Positions 1 through 9,291 are shown, counted from the first letter of the stretch. The stretch is 64,000 nt of DNA from Bacteroidales bacterium (GCA_019454985.1 JACFNF010000004.1:1-64000); one strand, 5' to 3'. Program-made: numbers and translations. Notes: generated by a model from the letters alone, not told the origin.

Positions 1-9
1 TGGATTAAA

Positions 10-390
10 ATGGAAAAAATTATCAGTAAAGGCATTAAAGGCGAGCAGAAGCTTGTGGTTGACCACACCCACACTGCAAACGCCTTTGGATCGGGCTTAG
101 TTGAAGTTTTTGCGACACCGGCCATGATTACTTTGATGGAAAACACTGCTTTTCAGAGTATTGCCTGGTTGTTACCCGAAGGGATGACCAGCGTTGGCAC
201 CGAAGTTTGTGTGAATCATCTCAGAGCAACTCCGATAGGCCATACCGTTCATTGCGAAAGTCGCGTCACTGAAGTCAGGGGACGCTCGGTAGTGTTTGAA
301 GTGACGGTTAGCGATGAAAAAGGCATCATCGGACAGGGAAAGCATACGCGCTTTGTGGTTGACACCGAAAAATTTATGTCAAAACTCTGA
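10..390 (+). CDS. Hotdog-fold thioesterase (FlK-like family)
   Basis: A 126-residue protein of the single-domain hotdog thioesterase type, closest in pattern to the fluoroacetyl-CoA thioesterase-like (FlK) group. Family members hydrolyse acyl-CoA thioesters in the cytoplasm. The helix segment with ENTAF around residues 38-42, followed by the TEVCVNHLRATP strand around residues 56-68, is typical of this group. The ATG at 10 is followed by a complete hotdog fold, so the protein is full length even though only 9 bases of upstream sequence are visible. The next gene begins 3 bp after the stop and may be cotranscribed. The true substrate cannot be read from the sequence. Family assignment is fairly secure; specificity is unknown. 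Confidence 0.8.
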   Translation: MEKIISKGIKGEQKLVVDHTHTANAFGSGLVEVFATPAMITLMENTAFQSIAWLLPEGMTSVGTEVCVNHLRATPIGHTVHCESRVTEVRGRSVVFEVTVSDEKGIIGQGKHTRFVVDTEKFMSKL

Positions 391-393
391 GCT

Positions 394-786
394 GTGAACA
401 AAATCATTGTTCGATTGATGCTCTTTTTGCCGGGCTTTTTTTTGTTTTCCTGTATCGGAAAAGAAGAAGTAGAACATCTGCAATGCCAGCTCGAAGCCAC
501 GACTGATGAAATTGAAGGCAACAACATCATGGTTATCTATGCCATCGAAGGCAATGGAAATTATCATGTTGATTCATGGGTTTATCTTGCCCCCGAAGGT
601 GAAATCAAAAAACAATCGCTGGCACTCCCCGTTTCTGACACCCTCTTCTTCAGCAGTCGGGTCATACCCAAAACAACAGCAAAAGTCAAGGTAACCGATG
701 GTTGGGTCAGGATTGGTTTTAAGGCTCAGACCGAAGATAAGGAGTTTTCCGGAAGTGATAAATGTGAACAATACATTAATCCGTAG
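394..786 (+). CDS. Small predicted lipoprotein, unknown function
   Basis: A 130-residue protein I do not recognise. It begins with a GTG at 394, three bases after the preceding stop. An in-frame ATG at 418 would remove the positively charged start of the signal peptide, so GTG is preferred. Residues 1-20 form a signal peptide ending in the lipobox LFSC, so Cys20 is probably lipidated and the protein anchored in the envelope. The mature part is about 110 residues and looks beta-rich, with three further cysteines or fewer and no known motif. It sits between a thioesterase on the same strand and a convergent GH13 gene. The lipoprotein call is an inference from the signal sequence; no function is proposed. 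Confidence 0.6.
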   Translation: MNKIIVRLMLFLPGFFLFSCIGKEEVEHLQCQLEATTDEIEGNNIMVIYAIEGNGNYHVDSWVYLAPEGEIKKQSLALPVSDTLFFSSRVIPKTTAKVKVTDGWVRIGFKAQTEDKEFSGSDKCEQYINP

Positions 787-812
787 ATCTCAGACGAATT
801 CAAATAAGTCAG

Positions 813-3638
813 CTATCTGACAATCAGCCTTTTTGTAATATATCGCATTCCGGTATCAAGACGGATCAAATAAACACCGGGCTTTAGCCGATTAGTTTCA
901 AACTTAAAACGATTCAGTCTTTCGGGACTGACGACACCTTTTTCTTCTCTTTGCAAAACCCGGCCATCGAAACTCAGAACATCCACAACTAAAGAAAAAG
1001 GCTCATCAGTAGTCAGCTCTATCACAACATATTGGGAAGCCGGATTCGGGAAAATATTTACCTGAGGAACCAACCTTTCGCCAACCTCGTCAAGTCCCAC
1101 AAAATCAGGAACAAGGAGTTTTTTTGTGGTATAAACCCTAAACTCGCCCGGGCCTAAAACAATTTCAGTATAACCATCCGATACCTGAAGGCTATCACCC
1201 GAAAAATACGAATACCAATAACCGGTTGACGAAAACGAAGTGATGGCCGAACGCGGTTCAACGTCAAAATTAGCAACCACGACGGCATCCATTTCCTGTC
1301 CTTTCAAACTCAAAGTTTTCACCAAAGTATTGGCCGAAATGTTGAAGTCAGAAGTTTTAAATACTTCGTGTGACTTACGAAGCGCAATCAGATTGCGATA
1401 ATAATGAAACAACAATCGCCGGTTCCAATCCAGCTGATAATCCCAACGAACTGGTTTTGCACTGGTACGGCATCCCTCGTTATAAGAGCCGTCGGGGCAA
1501 TGGTTAATTCCATAGTCGTAGGCTAATTCGCCAAATTGCCAGATCATTTTTGGACCCGGAACCAAAAAGAACATGGCAGCCGCGGCAGCATTGCGCTTCA
1601 CGGCAATATTCAGGTTGCGCGGATTGTGGTATGAATTGCTGTTGTTACCGTATTTTTTGTTTTTATACATCAAACGCTCCTCATCATGACTTTCCATATA
1701 GCCCACCAAATGAGGGTTTTCCCATCCACGCTTTTTGTACGAAACGTTCGAGAAATCAGAATCAGAAAGATAGCCCATTGTACTTTGGTTATATGCATTC
1801 GTAACATTTCCCCAGAGCATCATTCCATAATTTGCCAGTTCCTTCTCTTCGGTATTGGCGGTAAAATGTTCCAGAATGACATAAGCATTGTTTTTAACAG
1901 CCCAGATCTGGTCCGCCATCCTTTTGAGCAAAGCAATGCGTGAAGCATCATAGCTATAGCCATCGCCCGATTTGTTGGTGAAACCTTTGGTGAAATCGAA
2001 CCTGAAACCATCCACTTTAAATTCCTGAAGCCAGTAACGATTTACCCGATCAACAAACTCCTGTGTAGCAACACTTTGATGATTAAAATCGTATCCCCAG
2101 CAATAAGGCGGATGCGGACAGCTGACATTATACCAGGGATTATTGGGAGCAACCTGACCGTTTGCACCCATATACATCTGAACCATTGGTGAAAGGCCAA
2201 AAGAGTGATTAAGCACCATATCTACAATCACAGCCATGCCACGCCGATGGCACTCATCAATAAAAGCTTTGTAGTCGTTCATGGTGCCATAAGCTTTGTC
2301 CGGGGCAAAATAAAAGGCAGGATTGTAACCCCAGGAATCGTTCCCTTCAAACTCGTTGATGGGCATCAGCTCAATGGCATTCACACCAAGGCGCTGAAGA
2401 TAATCGAGTGTATCGCGTACCGACTTGATATCGCGATTTGCCACAAAATCGCGTACAAGTAGTTCATAAATAATCAGTTCTTCAGCTGGTGGACCTTGAA
2501 AATCTGTGATTTGCCAGTTGTAAGGTTCCGGGTTTGTTTGCATGACTGAAACAATACCACTTGTTTTCCCAACGGGATAGGGTTTAAGATTGGGATAAGT
2601 ACTCGGCGGGATATAAGCATCGTTCCACGGGTCGAGGATCTTTTGGCTGTAAGGATCGGCCACCCGAATCTGACCGTCAATAAAGAACTGATAGGCATAT
2701 TCCCTTTCTGGATTTATCTTGTTGATTTGCAGCCAATAGCGCTTCCCATCAGGGGTTCGTTTCATATAGTTGTTTTGGTCGAGGCTCCAATTGTTAAAAT
2801 CGCCTATCAGGAATGCAAATTGTTTTTCGGGTGCAAAAAGCGAAACCAGCACAGCACTATCGCTCAATCGGTTAACCCCGTCAATCATTCCCGGAGGAAG
2901 GTTCTCAACCGTGATTGGAGGGCGAACATAAATCTGCGTTGAATCTTCCACAAAATTATTGTTGCCATAAGCTTTAGCTTTGAATTCATAGTTGCCGGTA
3001 TCCGAAGCAACGAAAAGGTAATTCAGTTGTGAAGAAGTGGTAGAGGATAGTTTTTGTTGATTCAAAAAAAGACTGATCGAGTCGGCATCAATGGCAGCTA
3101 TACGGATGGGTACGGAGTCGCCAATTTCGGCCAACACCTGCTTTTTGTCGGGTTCAATGAAAACGACCTGAAGCCCATGTTCGTAAACATCATAAAAAAT
3201 ATCTCCATTAAGTTCGGTCTTCCCTTCCAGATAAGACCCTCCGACCGGGCTTGCACTTCGAAAAACAAAAGCCATCTGCAAAATCTGTTCGCTGGCCGGC
3301 ACATTGTAATACTGCCTTATGGAAGGCCCAATCGTCAGGGTGTAGAGGTTTGGCGCAATCCGTGTCATTTTTGCTTTGGGCAGATTGGTAGTCCAGGATG
3401 CTACCACATGTTTCCAGTCAGAACCACTTTGACTCAGATTGGTAATCACGCCGGTGTGAGCATACACATCTCCGGTATAATTCTTCAACCCGGCATTTCC
3501 TTTGGTTGCGTCAAAAGTAATCACCACCTGACTTTGATCGGTAGGGAAAACCGGATCGGCTGAAATAAGCTGAGCAATTAATTGTTGAGAAAATACAAGC
3601 AGAAAGATTGCAGACAGCGTTAAAATTCGTCTTTTCAT
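813..3638 (-). CDS. Secreted GH13 alpha-amylase family protein with T9SS sorting domain
   Basis: A 941-residue exported glycoside hydrolase. Residues 1-22 are a signal peptide. Two beta-sandwich regions follow (about 24-130 and 160-240), then a CBM48/E-set-like module with GDFNNW (about 255-345), and a GH13 barrel from about 385 to 770. GH13 conserved regions are visible: VIVDMVLNHS near 470, GFRFDF with nucleophile Asp548, ILEH with acid/base Glu590, and ESHDE with Asp652. The last 85 residues (from about 857) are a type A type IX secretion sorting domain (NIFPNPAS, then GVYLIRL and a basic KRLIVR tail), so the enzyme is expected on the cell surface or secreted. It probably acts on alpha-glucans, and so could feed the SusCDE-type locus at 26-33 kb, although it is not adjacent to it. 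Confidence 0.92.
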   Translation of the reverse strand: MKRRILTLSAIFLLVFSQQLIAQLISADPVFPTDQSQVVITFDATKGNAGLKNYTGDVYAHTGVITNLSQSGSDWKHVVASWTTNLPKAKMTRIAPNLYTLTIGPSIRQYYNVPASEQILQMAFVFRSASPVGGSYLEGKTELNGDIFYDVYEHGLQVVFIEPDKKQVLAEIGDSVPIRIAAIDADSISLFLNQQKLSSTTSSQLNYLFVASDTGNYEFKAKAYGNNNFVEDSTQIYVRPPITVENLPPGMIDGVNRLSDSAVLVSLFAPEKQFAFLIGDFNNWSLDQNNYMKRTPDGKRYWLQINKINPEREYAYQFFIDGQIRVADPYSQKILDPWNDAYIPPSTYPNLKPYPVGKTSGIVSVMQTNPEPYNWQITDFQGPPAEELIIYELLVRDFVANRDIKSVRDTLDYLQRLGVNAIELMPINEFEGNDSWGYNPAFYFAPDKAYGTMNDYKAFIDECHRRGMAVIVDMVLNHSFGLSPMVQMYMGANGQVAPNNPWYNVSCPHPPYCWGYDFNHQSVATQEFVDRVNRYWLQEFKVDGFRFDFTKGFTNKSGDGYSYDASRIALLKRMADQIWAVKNNAYVILEHFTANTEEKELANYGMMLWGNVTNAYNQSTMGYLSDSDFSNVSYKKRGWENPHLVGYMESHDEERLMYKNKKYGNNSNSYHNPRNLNIAVKRNAAAAAMFFLVPGPKMIWQFGELAYDYGINHCPDGSYNEGCRTSAKPVRWDYQLDWNRRLLFHYYRNLIALRKSHEVFKTSDFNISANTLVKTLSLKGQEMDAVVVANFDVEPRSAITSFSSTGYWYSYFSGDSLQVSDGYTEIVLGPGEFRVYTTKKLLVPDFVGLDEVGERLVPQVNIFPNPASQYVVIELTTDEPFSLVVDVLSFDGRVLQREEKGVVSPERLNRFKFETNRLKPGVYLIRLDTGMRYITKRLIVR

Positions 3639-3742
3639 GGCAAGGGAGGATCAATCATCCATCAAAATTAAGACATTTTGAGCTAAAACGCCACCTTGCC
3701 GGTGAATGCATATGCATTTCCAGCTGCAATGGATTGCATAAA

Positions 3743-3773
3743 ACGAAAGAGCAGGCAATGCCTGCTCTTTCGT
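3743..3773 (-). terminator. Perfect 15-bp hairpin, likely terminator of the DUF2807 gene
   Basis: The arms ACGAAAGAGCAGGCA (3743-3757) and TGCCTGCTCTTTCGT (3759-3773) are exact complements around one base. Read on the minus strand the stem is followed by TTTTA, so it can end transcription coming from the DUF2807/beta-barrel gene (stop at 3799) before the GH13 gene. The hairpin is seen directly; its role is inferred. Confidence 0.7.
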
Positions 3774-3798
3774 CCCGAAACACAAGGTTTCGAATCAC

Positions 3799-5349
3799 TC
3801 ACCAATCGCCTATCGTAATTCCGATAGAATAGGGATAAAGCTCCGGGCCACGGTTTTTGATAAACATAGGTGTTATCGAATAAGTTGCAAACAGGTTGAC
3901 AACCCCCCATCCTGCCCTGAGGCTTGCATCGAGTTTAAAGGGTGACTGCTGAAAGCTGTCGAACTCTTTCACAATGTTGCGTTTGTTTGTTGCAGGCGAC
4001 TGCATTTCTCTGACTACCTCATTACTAATTGGATCTATCAACCTGAATACTTTGTTTTGTTCAAGATAATAGATTTTCGTATGGCTGCTGAATCGCCATC
4101 CGCCGATGACGCCAAAGGCAAGGTGTACTTTCCCTTTATTTTTTTCAGGCCCCATCTGAAACTCTATGAACATGGGTAAGGTGAGATAAGAATTAACGAG
4201 TTTACTTTTTTTCACACTGATGCCATCCAAATAATATCCGACCAGTTTATTATTTTCATTCTTGAGCATCACATCATTGGCAAAACGGTAGTTGTTCCAC
4301 GAAAGCCCGAGACCGCTCACTAATCCGACATTGCCTTTTTGGTTGAAAGAAATGTTCTGTTCGAAGAAATTCAGATTCACATTGATACTTTTCTCCACCC
4401 TTTGATCTAAAAACTCGTACCCACGTCCGTAGTCCATGCTAAAATCAGGTGTAACCAGGCCGTTGATTCCGAGTTCAAATCCTGCCCAATGACCGTTGAA
4501 TTTGCGTTTTTTTGGTTTTTGCTCTTTCGAAACATTCACATTTCCATTTTCGTCCACCACAACTTTACGCGAGCCAACGATCACCACTGTTGAATCGCCA
4601 TCCAGCACTTTCACCTTCACTTTTCCTAAGTTGACGGTAACCGAATCCGTGGTTTGCTGTCTTTTAGCCTCTCGTTCGTTTTTTTCGTTCTGGTCGCCGA
4701 GGGTATTTGTCACCTTTGCCATTCCACTTATATGTTGTTCAAGTGTATCGGCGGTGATGCGTGCCTCGCTGACGCCACTGGCATCCACAAAAGTAGCTGT
4801 AGTTTCGAGGCCTTGTGCCACGAGCTTGGATGCTCCGCTCAGATATGCCTCGTGTGAAACTGCATTGCCGTAGAGGATAATTTTTGCTGCACCCGAAAGC
4901 TTCGTAGTCAGATGATTCTGAACATCTACTGCCGCTTCTATTTTTGATGCCCCTCCTGCTGTAAGCTCCAAATTTTCAGCTTGAACAATTCCATCGGCGT
5001 TAAAGGTAGCAGCACCCGAAAGGTTTATTGTTTTAAGTTCGGGACAAGCTACCACAGCATGAAGCCTGGAAGCATTGCGGGTAGTTCCTGCCGAGATACG
5101 CAAGACACCATCAGTCACCTTCATCTCAATTTTGTTGATGAGGTTTTCATCGGTTTCAAAAAAAACAGCATATTGTTCGGCCTGAGTGAATGATATCCGG
5201 ATTGCACCACCTGCCTCAATGCCCGTGAAGCCGGAAAGTGGAAATTCTTTTCTTGTCAATTGGCCATTTGTCTGTGCAATACTCTGTATGGTGAGCAAGG
5301 AAAAGAGAATGAAAAAAATCATTTTTCGTGTGTTCATCTGAGTTTTCAT
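3799..5349 (-). CDS. DUF2807 (head GIN domain) plus outer-membrane beta-barrel protein
   Basis: About 516 residues from the ATG at 5349; a second ATG at 5337 is also possible, while the reading frame further upstream has no signal peptide. Residues 1-26 form a signal peptide. Residues of about 45-220 are a DUF2807 beta-helix (putative auto-transporter adhesin head, GIN domain) with repeated LSGAA, GGASK and LSGAS turns. A low-complexity charged linker follows, then about 220 residues resembling PorT-like or OmpA-like small outer-membrane barrels ending in the aromatic-rich IGITIGDW. Both halves are known Bacteroidota families; their fusion in one protein suggests a surface protein anchored by the barrel. 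Its function is not known. It is divergent from the DMT permease gene and followed by a strong hairpin. Confidence 0.8.
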   Translation of the reverse strand: MKTQMNTRKMIFFILFSLLTIQSIAQTNGQLTRKEFPLSGFTGIEAGGAIRISFTQAEQYAVFFETDENLINKIEMKVTDGVLRISAGTTRNASRLHAVVACPELKTINLSGAATFNADGIVQAENLELTAGGASKIEAAVDVQNHLTTKLSGAAKIILYGNAVSHEAYLSGASKLVAQGLETTATFVDASGVSEARITADTLEQHISGMAKVTNTLGDQNEKNEREAKRQQTTDSVTVNLGKVKVKVLDGDSTVVIVGSRKVVVDENGNVNVSKEQKPKKRKFNGHWAGFELGINGLVTPDFSMDYGRGYEFLDQRVEKSINVNLNFFEQNISFNQKGNVGLVSGLGLSWNNYRFANDVMLKNENNKLVGYYLDGISVKKSKLVNSYLTLPMFIEFQMGPEKNKGKVHLAFGVIGGWRFSSHTKIYYLEQNKVFRLIDPISNEVVREMQSPATNKRNIVKEFDSFQQSPFKLDASLRAGWGVVNLFATYSITPMFIKNRGPELYPYSIGITIGDW

Positions 5350-5446
5350 GATGTTTAATTTTGAGATTTGCTCATAGGACGCCTCAAACCCCCTGAAAGT
5401 TACAAGTTCCGAAAAAACCATTTCTTCAACGAGTAGTTTCCTTTTA

Positions 5447-5478
5447 TTTGAGCAGGTCGTACCGGCTTTGTATTTTTG
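5447..5478 (+). promoter_or_regulatory. Bacteroidota sigma-A type promoter of the DMT permease gene
   Basis: TTTG (5447-5450), a 20-bp spacer and TATTTTTG (5471-5478) match the Bacteroidota consensus TTTG, 19-20 bp, TAnnTTTG exactly. Transcription would begin near 5485, only a few bases before the ATG at 5492. This argues against any start codon further upstream. Confidence 0.7.
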
Positions 5479-5491
5479 CAAAAACAGCACT

Positions 5492-6346
5492 ATGGTTTTT
5501 TTGTTACTTTCCATTGTTTTCAGTACGGCAACCCTGTTGTTGTTTCGTTTTTTTCATCAATGGAAAGTTCATAATTTACAGGCCATTACCCTGAACTATC
5601 TGATAGCTTCCTCAATGGGCTTTCTTTTTTTTGGTTCATTGCCACATTACGACTTATTGATTCAGAAAACGTGGCTTTGGCTAGCTATGGGCATGGGGAT
5701 TTTGTTTATTGCAAGTTTTTTTCTGCTTGCGCTCTCCTCCCAAAAAGCAGGTGTGTCAGCAACTGCCATTGCCAGCCGTATGTCGGTAATCATTCCTGTA
5801 ACAAGCGGTTTTCTATTATTTGGCGAAAAAGCTACTTTTCTCAAAATCACAGGGATTCTTTTAGCTCTACCTTCATTTTATTTCACCCTGAAAAACGAAA
5901 AAAAGTACGCACTTTCGTTCTTGGGTTTTCTTTTTCTCATCGGTGCTTTTTTGGGGGTTGGCAGCAACGATTTTCTCATCAAATATGCTGATTATCACTA
6001 TCTCGACAATGATTTGCCTCTATTTCTAACTGTTGTCTTTTTCGTATCAATGCTTTCAGGTCTATTTATCCTGATGGTCAAATGGATGCAGGGTCAGATT
6101 ATTTTTCACCCGCGTAACATACCGGCAGGTTTGTTACTCGGCTTGGTTAATTTTGGTGCAACTTACGCTATCTTTCAGAGTGTCAACAGCATCGAAAGCT
6201 CTACCATTTTCCCAGTATTGAATATTGGCATTGTATTGCTTGCCACTTTGTCCGAATTACTTTTTTTTGGCCGTAAGCCGGGGCGCGAAAACTATCTTGG
6301 ATTTGTGCTTGCCATCATGGCCATTCTTTTCATTGCATTTGGATGA
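5492..6346 (+). CDS. EamA/DMT-superfamily inner-membrane permease
   Basis: A 284-residue integral membrane protein with about ten hydrophobic segments arranged as two five-helix repeats, the pattern of the drug/metabolite transporter (EamA) superfamily. The glycine- and serine-rich segment ATAIASRMSVIIPVTSGFLLFGEK around residues 82-105 (given here as family context) matches the usual end of the first EamA repeat, and GREN plus a final hydrophobic helix ends the second. The substrate cannot be predicted. The start at 5492 is chosen because the predicted promoter ends at 5478; an in-frame TTG-like start at 5468 would lie inside the promoter. The stop overlaps the start of the next gene by 4 bp, so the two are translationally coupled. 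Confidence 0.8.
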   Translation: MVFLLLSIVFSTATLLLFRFFHQWKVHNLQAITLNYLIASSMGFLFFGSLPHYDLLIQKTWLWLAMGMGILFIASFFLLALSSQKAGVSATAIASRMSVIIPVTSGFLLFGEKATFLKITGILLALPSFYFTLKNEKKYALSFLGFLFLIGAFLGVGSNDFLIKYADYHYLDNDLPLFLTVVFFVSMLSGLFILMVKWMQGQIIFHPRNIPAGLLLGLVNFGATYAIFQSVNSIESSTIFPVLNIGIVLLATLSELLFFGRKPGRENYLGFVLAIMAILFIAFG

Positions 6347-6954
6347 ATAACGACACCTACAATATCATTACCGCCAAAAGCGAGGGTCTTTATAAAGAAA
6401 AAGGTAGTAAGTTTATTGCCTTAGCTCTTCCCGTACAAAGCGAAGACGATGTCAAAGAGGCTCTATTGCAAATCCGAAAAAAATATTTCGATGCACGCCA
6501 TCATTGCTATGCCTGGGTTTTGGGCTCCGATCAAAGTCTATTTCGGGCCAACGATGATGGCGAACCATCCGGCAGTGCAGGCAAACCCATTCTGAACCAG
6601 ATCTACTCGGCCAATCTCACAAATATTTTGGTTGTGGTGATACGTTATTTTGGCGGCATCAAATTAGGAGTCAGCGGTCTGGTGAATGCCTATAAAACAG
6701 CCTCACGCGAAGCGCTTGCCTCAGCGCCACGAGAAGAGAGGACAGTGGACAACTATTACCTTGTTAAATTTGCTTATCCGCTTATGAACGATGTTCAAAG
6801 GGTGCTGCGGGAAGAAAACCTTTCACCCCTTGCCAGTCGTTTTGAGCTCGACTGTGAAATCGAATTTAAATGTCGTATTTCGCTGTCTGACAATGTATTA
6901 GATAAGTTCAAAAAAATTTATGGAGTTGAGATTAAATTTCTAAAAACGGCTTAA
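6343..6954 (+). CDS. IMPACT/YigZ family protein
   Basis: A 203-residue member of the IMPACT (YigZ) family, which occurs from bacteria to eukaryotes; the eukaryotic member regulates the eIF2 kinase GCN2, while the bacterial role is poorly defined. The N-terminal UPF0029 domain shows KGSKFIA near residue 20, the HHCYAW segment near 52 and DDGEPSGSAGKP near residues 69-80, all signatures of the family. The C-terminal third is the DUF1949-like ferredoxin fold. The length is normal for the family. It overlaps the DMT permease stop by 4 bp (ATGA) and is probably cotranscribed with it. Family membership is secure; the cellular role is not. Confidence 0.9.
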   Translation: MNNDTYNIITAKSEGLYKEKGSKFIALALPVQSEDDVKEALLQIRKKYFDARHHCYAWVLGSDQSLFRANDDGEPSGSAGKPILNQIYSANLTNILVVVIRYFGGIKLGVSGLVNAYKTASREALASAPREERTVDNYYLVKFAYPLMNDVQRVLREENLSPLASRFELDCEIEFKCRISLSDNVLDKFKKIYGVEIKFLKTA

Positions 6955-7189
6955 TTTATTCATTCTCAACGCTAAATGATCTTTTTTGACCGCTTGCTTA
7001 ATTTACAACATTAATTCTTTTTTATCAAGGGCAAAAAGGCTTTTTTTTTAACTTTCTTTTCTTCATTTTTGTTGAAAACTAAAAAGCAATTCTGATTTTT
7101 TGCAAAACAGTAAGGATCAATCACTTTGCTTTGTTGCATTTTCTGATAGCTTGCGTAAATTATTTAATTGATTGAATTTCAAAGTATTA
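6955..7189 (+). promoter_or_regulatory. AT-rich region upstream of dnaA
   Basis: This 235-bp stretch is strongly AT-rich with long T and A runs. A possible promoter for dnaA is TTTG (7125-7128), 18 bp, TAGCTTGC (7147-7154), a weak match to the Bacteroidota consensus. Regions next to dnaA often hold the replication origin, but I find no TTATNCACA DnaA box cluster here, so an origin is not called. Confidence 0.35.
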
Positions 7190-8626
7190 ATGAAGAAGAA
7201 ATACAATGAAGTTTGGGAGAGATGCCTGAGCATCATTCGCGATAACGTTCACGCTCAGAGCTTCAAGACATGGTTTGAACCCATTATACCCATCAAGCTC
7301 GAAAACGATGTTTTGACTATTCAGGTACCCAGTCAGTTTTTTTATGAGTGGCTCGAGGAGCACTATATCGGGTTGTTGAAAAAAACCATCAAGAGGGAAC
7401 TCGGACCCGAAGGAAAGTTAGAGTACAGCATCATCATGGACAGCTACGCAGGCCCATCGGGACCCTTGGCCATCAGTTATCCGACGAGCAACCAAAACGC
7501 GACCAAAAACCCCTATGTGGCCATGCCCCTCGATTTGAACAAAAGCAGTTCAAATGAAATCCCAAATCCATTCATCATTCCCGGCCTGAAAAAAATCAAG
7601 GTGGAGTCGCAATTGGTCGAAAGTTATTCGTTTGAAAACTTTGTTGAAGGCGAATGTAACCGTTTGGCACGTTCGGCTGGCTATGCAGTAGCCGAAAACC
7701 CGGGCAAAACGGCTTTCAACCCTTTATTGGTTTTCAGCCAGACCGGCCTTGGCAAAACCCACCTCGCCCACGCCATCGGATTACAGGTGAAATCGAATTT
7801 TCCTGAAAAGACCGTTCTTTATGTCCAAACAGAACAATTTGTAAATCAATATATTGAGTCTGTTAAAAATAAAAACCAGAACGATTTCGTTCATTTTTAT
7901 CAAATGATTGATGTGCTGATTATTGACGACATTCAGTTTTTGGCCGGGAAAGAAAAGACTCAGGACGTTTTCTTCCACGTATTCAATCATCTTCACCAGA
8001 ACGGCAAACAACTTGTTATTACCTGCGATAAACCGCCTGTTGAACTCAAAGGAATGGAACCCCGGCTGTTATCAAGGTTTAAATGGGGGCTCTCGGCTGA
8101 CCTTCAGATGCCCAACCTCGAAACCCGCATAGCCATTCTCAAACAAAAACTTTACAGCGATGGCATTCGAATTCCCAACGATGTGATTGATTATCTGGCA
8201 GCCTCAATCACCACAAGCGTTCGCGAAATGGAAGGCGCTTTGATCTCGCTCATAGCTCAGTCATCGCTCAATAAAAAAGCCATCACCATTGACCTGGCCC
8301 GTCAAATGATTGATCGTTTTGTTAAAAACAGCTCCAAGGAAATTACCATTGATTATATTCAAAAGGTGGTTTGCGACTATTATGGACTTCCAATTGACCA
8401 GATCTACGCAAAAACCCGCAAACGCGAAATTGTTCAGGCGAGGCAGGTGGCCATGTATTTTGCCAAAAAACACACCAAATCTTCATTAGCCACCATCGGG
8501 CAGCAGTGCGGCAACAAAGATCATGCTACAGTACTCCACGCTTGCAAAACAGTTTCTAATTTGATGGATACCGACAAAGAGTTCAAAGCAAGTGTCCACC
8601 GGATTGACCAAAAACTCATGCAATAG
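7190..8626 (+). CDS. dnaA: Chromosomal replication initiator protein DnaA
   Basis: A 478-residue DnaA of usual length. The ATG at 7190 gives the normal N-terminus (KYNEVWERCL...SFKTWF) for domain I, which recruits helicase; an in-frame TTG 18 bp upstream is not needed. Domain III carries the AAA+ Walker A TGLGKTH at about residues 185-191 and Walker B DVLIIDDIQF at about 242. Domain IV carries the DnaA-box binding signature DHATVLHA at about 444-451. The protein assembles on oriC as an ATP-bound filament and opens the duplex. A hairpin follows the gene, and no dnaN or recF is adjacent, as is common in Bacteroidota. Confidence 0.98.
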   Translation: MKKKYNEVWERCLSIIRDNVHAQSFKTWFEPIIPIKLENDVLTIQVPSQFFYEWLEEHYIGLLKKTIKRELGPEGKLEYSIIMDSYAGPSGPLAISYPTSNQNATKNPYVAMPLDLNKSSSNEIPNPFIIPGLKKIKVESQLVESYSFENFVEGECNRLARSAGYAVAENPGKTAFNPLLVFSQTGLGKTHLAHAIGLQVKSNFPEKTVLYVQTEQFVNQYIESVKNKNQNDFVHFYQMIDVLIIDDIQFLAGKEKTQDVFFHVFNHLHQNGKQLVITCDKPPVELKGMEPRLLSRFKWGLSADLQMPNLETRIAILKQKLYSDGIRIPNDVIDYLAASITTSVREMEGALISLIAQSSLNKKAITIDLARQMIDRFVKNSSKEITIDYIQKVVCDYYGLPIDQIYAKTRKREIVQARQVAMYFAKKHTKSSLATIGQQCGNKDHATVLHACKTVSNLMDTDKEFKASVHRIDQKLMQ

Positions 8627-8646
8627 GTTTTTCAACTGCCATCATC

Positions 8647-8680
8647 AATGAGCCGGAACCATTACTGATTCCGGCTCATT
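8647..8680 (+). terminator. Hairpin terminator after dnaA
   Basis: Arms AATGAGCCGGAA (8647-8658) and TTCCGGCTCATT (8669-8680) are exact complements with a 10-base loop, beginning 20 bp after the dnaA stop. The T-run after the stem is short (TTTTG). It can also act on minus-strand transcripts of the ECF sigma gene (stop 8782). Confidence 0.7.
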
Positions 8681-8781
8681 TTGTATAAAAAAGTGTTGGA
8701 GAAAAATGATCGTTCAGAAGCACTTAATCTTAAAGTTGTTTCCTGTCAAACACGGGCCTGTTTCCATTCACAACAAGGAGT

Positions 8782-9291
8782 TTATTCCGGTTGATATTCC
8801 TGTAAGTTATCCATCAGTTTTTTACGACTGTAGAAAATCCGGCTTTTCACAGTACCAATGGTCAGATTCAGTTCATCAGCAATTTCTTTGTATTTGTATC
8901 CTTCGTTGTACATATCAAAGGCGCGACGAAATTCTTTATCCAAAGCCTGAATTCCTTTGGTAAGTTCCTTAGTGGCAATGATTGACTCAGGATTAAATTC
9001 GGTGTCAAGCGAAACAGAATTGATGTGGTAAAGACTGTCCGTCTGATCTATGAAAGTTTTCGATTTTTTATTCCGGCGATAATTGTTGATGAAGATATTC
9101 TTCATGATGGTGTAAACCCATGCTTTGAAGTTGTTTTGATTCACATACTTCTCACGATTCACGAGTGCTTTGAGAAAAGTTTCCTGGAGAAGGTCTTTTG
9201 CATCGTCTTCGTTGCCGGTAAGCTGTTTTGCAAACACTTCGAGATAGCGTTGCATTGAAGTAAGATTATAGTTAAATTCGAGGGCAGTCAT
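8782..9291 (-). CDS. ECF-type RNA polymerase sigma factor
   Basis: A 169-residue sigma-70 family protein with only regions 2 and 4, the layout of ECF sigma factors. Region 2 covers about residues 10-80 (DAKDLLQETFLKAL, then FKAWVYTIMKNIFINNYRR). Region 4 covers about 110-165 with the helix-turn-helix YKEIADELNLTIGTVKSRIFYSRKKL. It would direct RNA polymerase to a set of alternative promoters. No anti-sigma factor gene is next to it. Its upstream region holds a Bacteroidota-type promoter (9319-9349) abutting a perfect 23-bp palindrome (9351-9373) that recurs upstream of the methyltransferase at 18 kb, so it is probably itself regulated by a dedicated DNA-binding protein. Confidence 0.93.
   Translation of the reverse strand: MTALEFNYNLTSMQRYLEVFAKQLTGNEDDAKDLLQETFLKALVNREKYVNQNNFKAWVYTIMKNIFINNYRRNKKSKTFIDQTDSLYHINSVSLDTEFNPESIIATKELTKGIQALDKEFRRAFDMYNEGYKYKEIADELNLTIGTVKSRIFYSRKKLMDNLQEYQPE

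Noticed and set aside
813..840. Short stem GTCAG/CTGAC near 829-842 as terminator of the GH13 gene
   Set aside because: Only five base pairs, inside the 3' coding end, and no T-run.
3054..3563. 169-codon open frame on the plus strand
   Set aside because: Lies wholly antisense to the GH13 gene, has no domain-like composition and follows the codon phase of the real gene.
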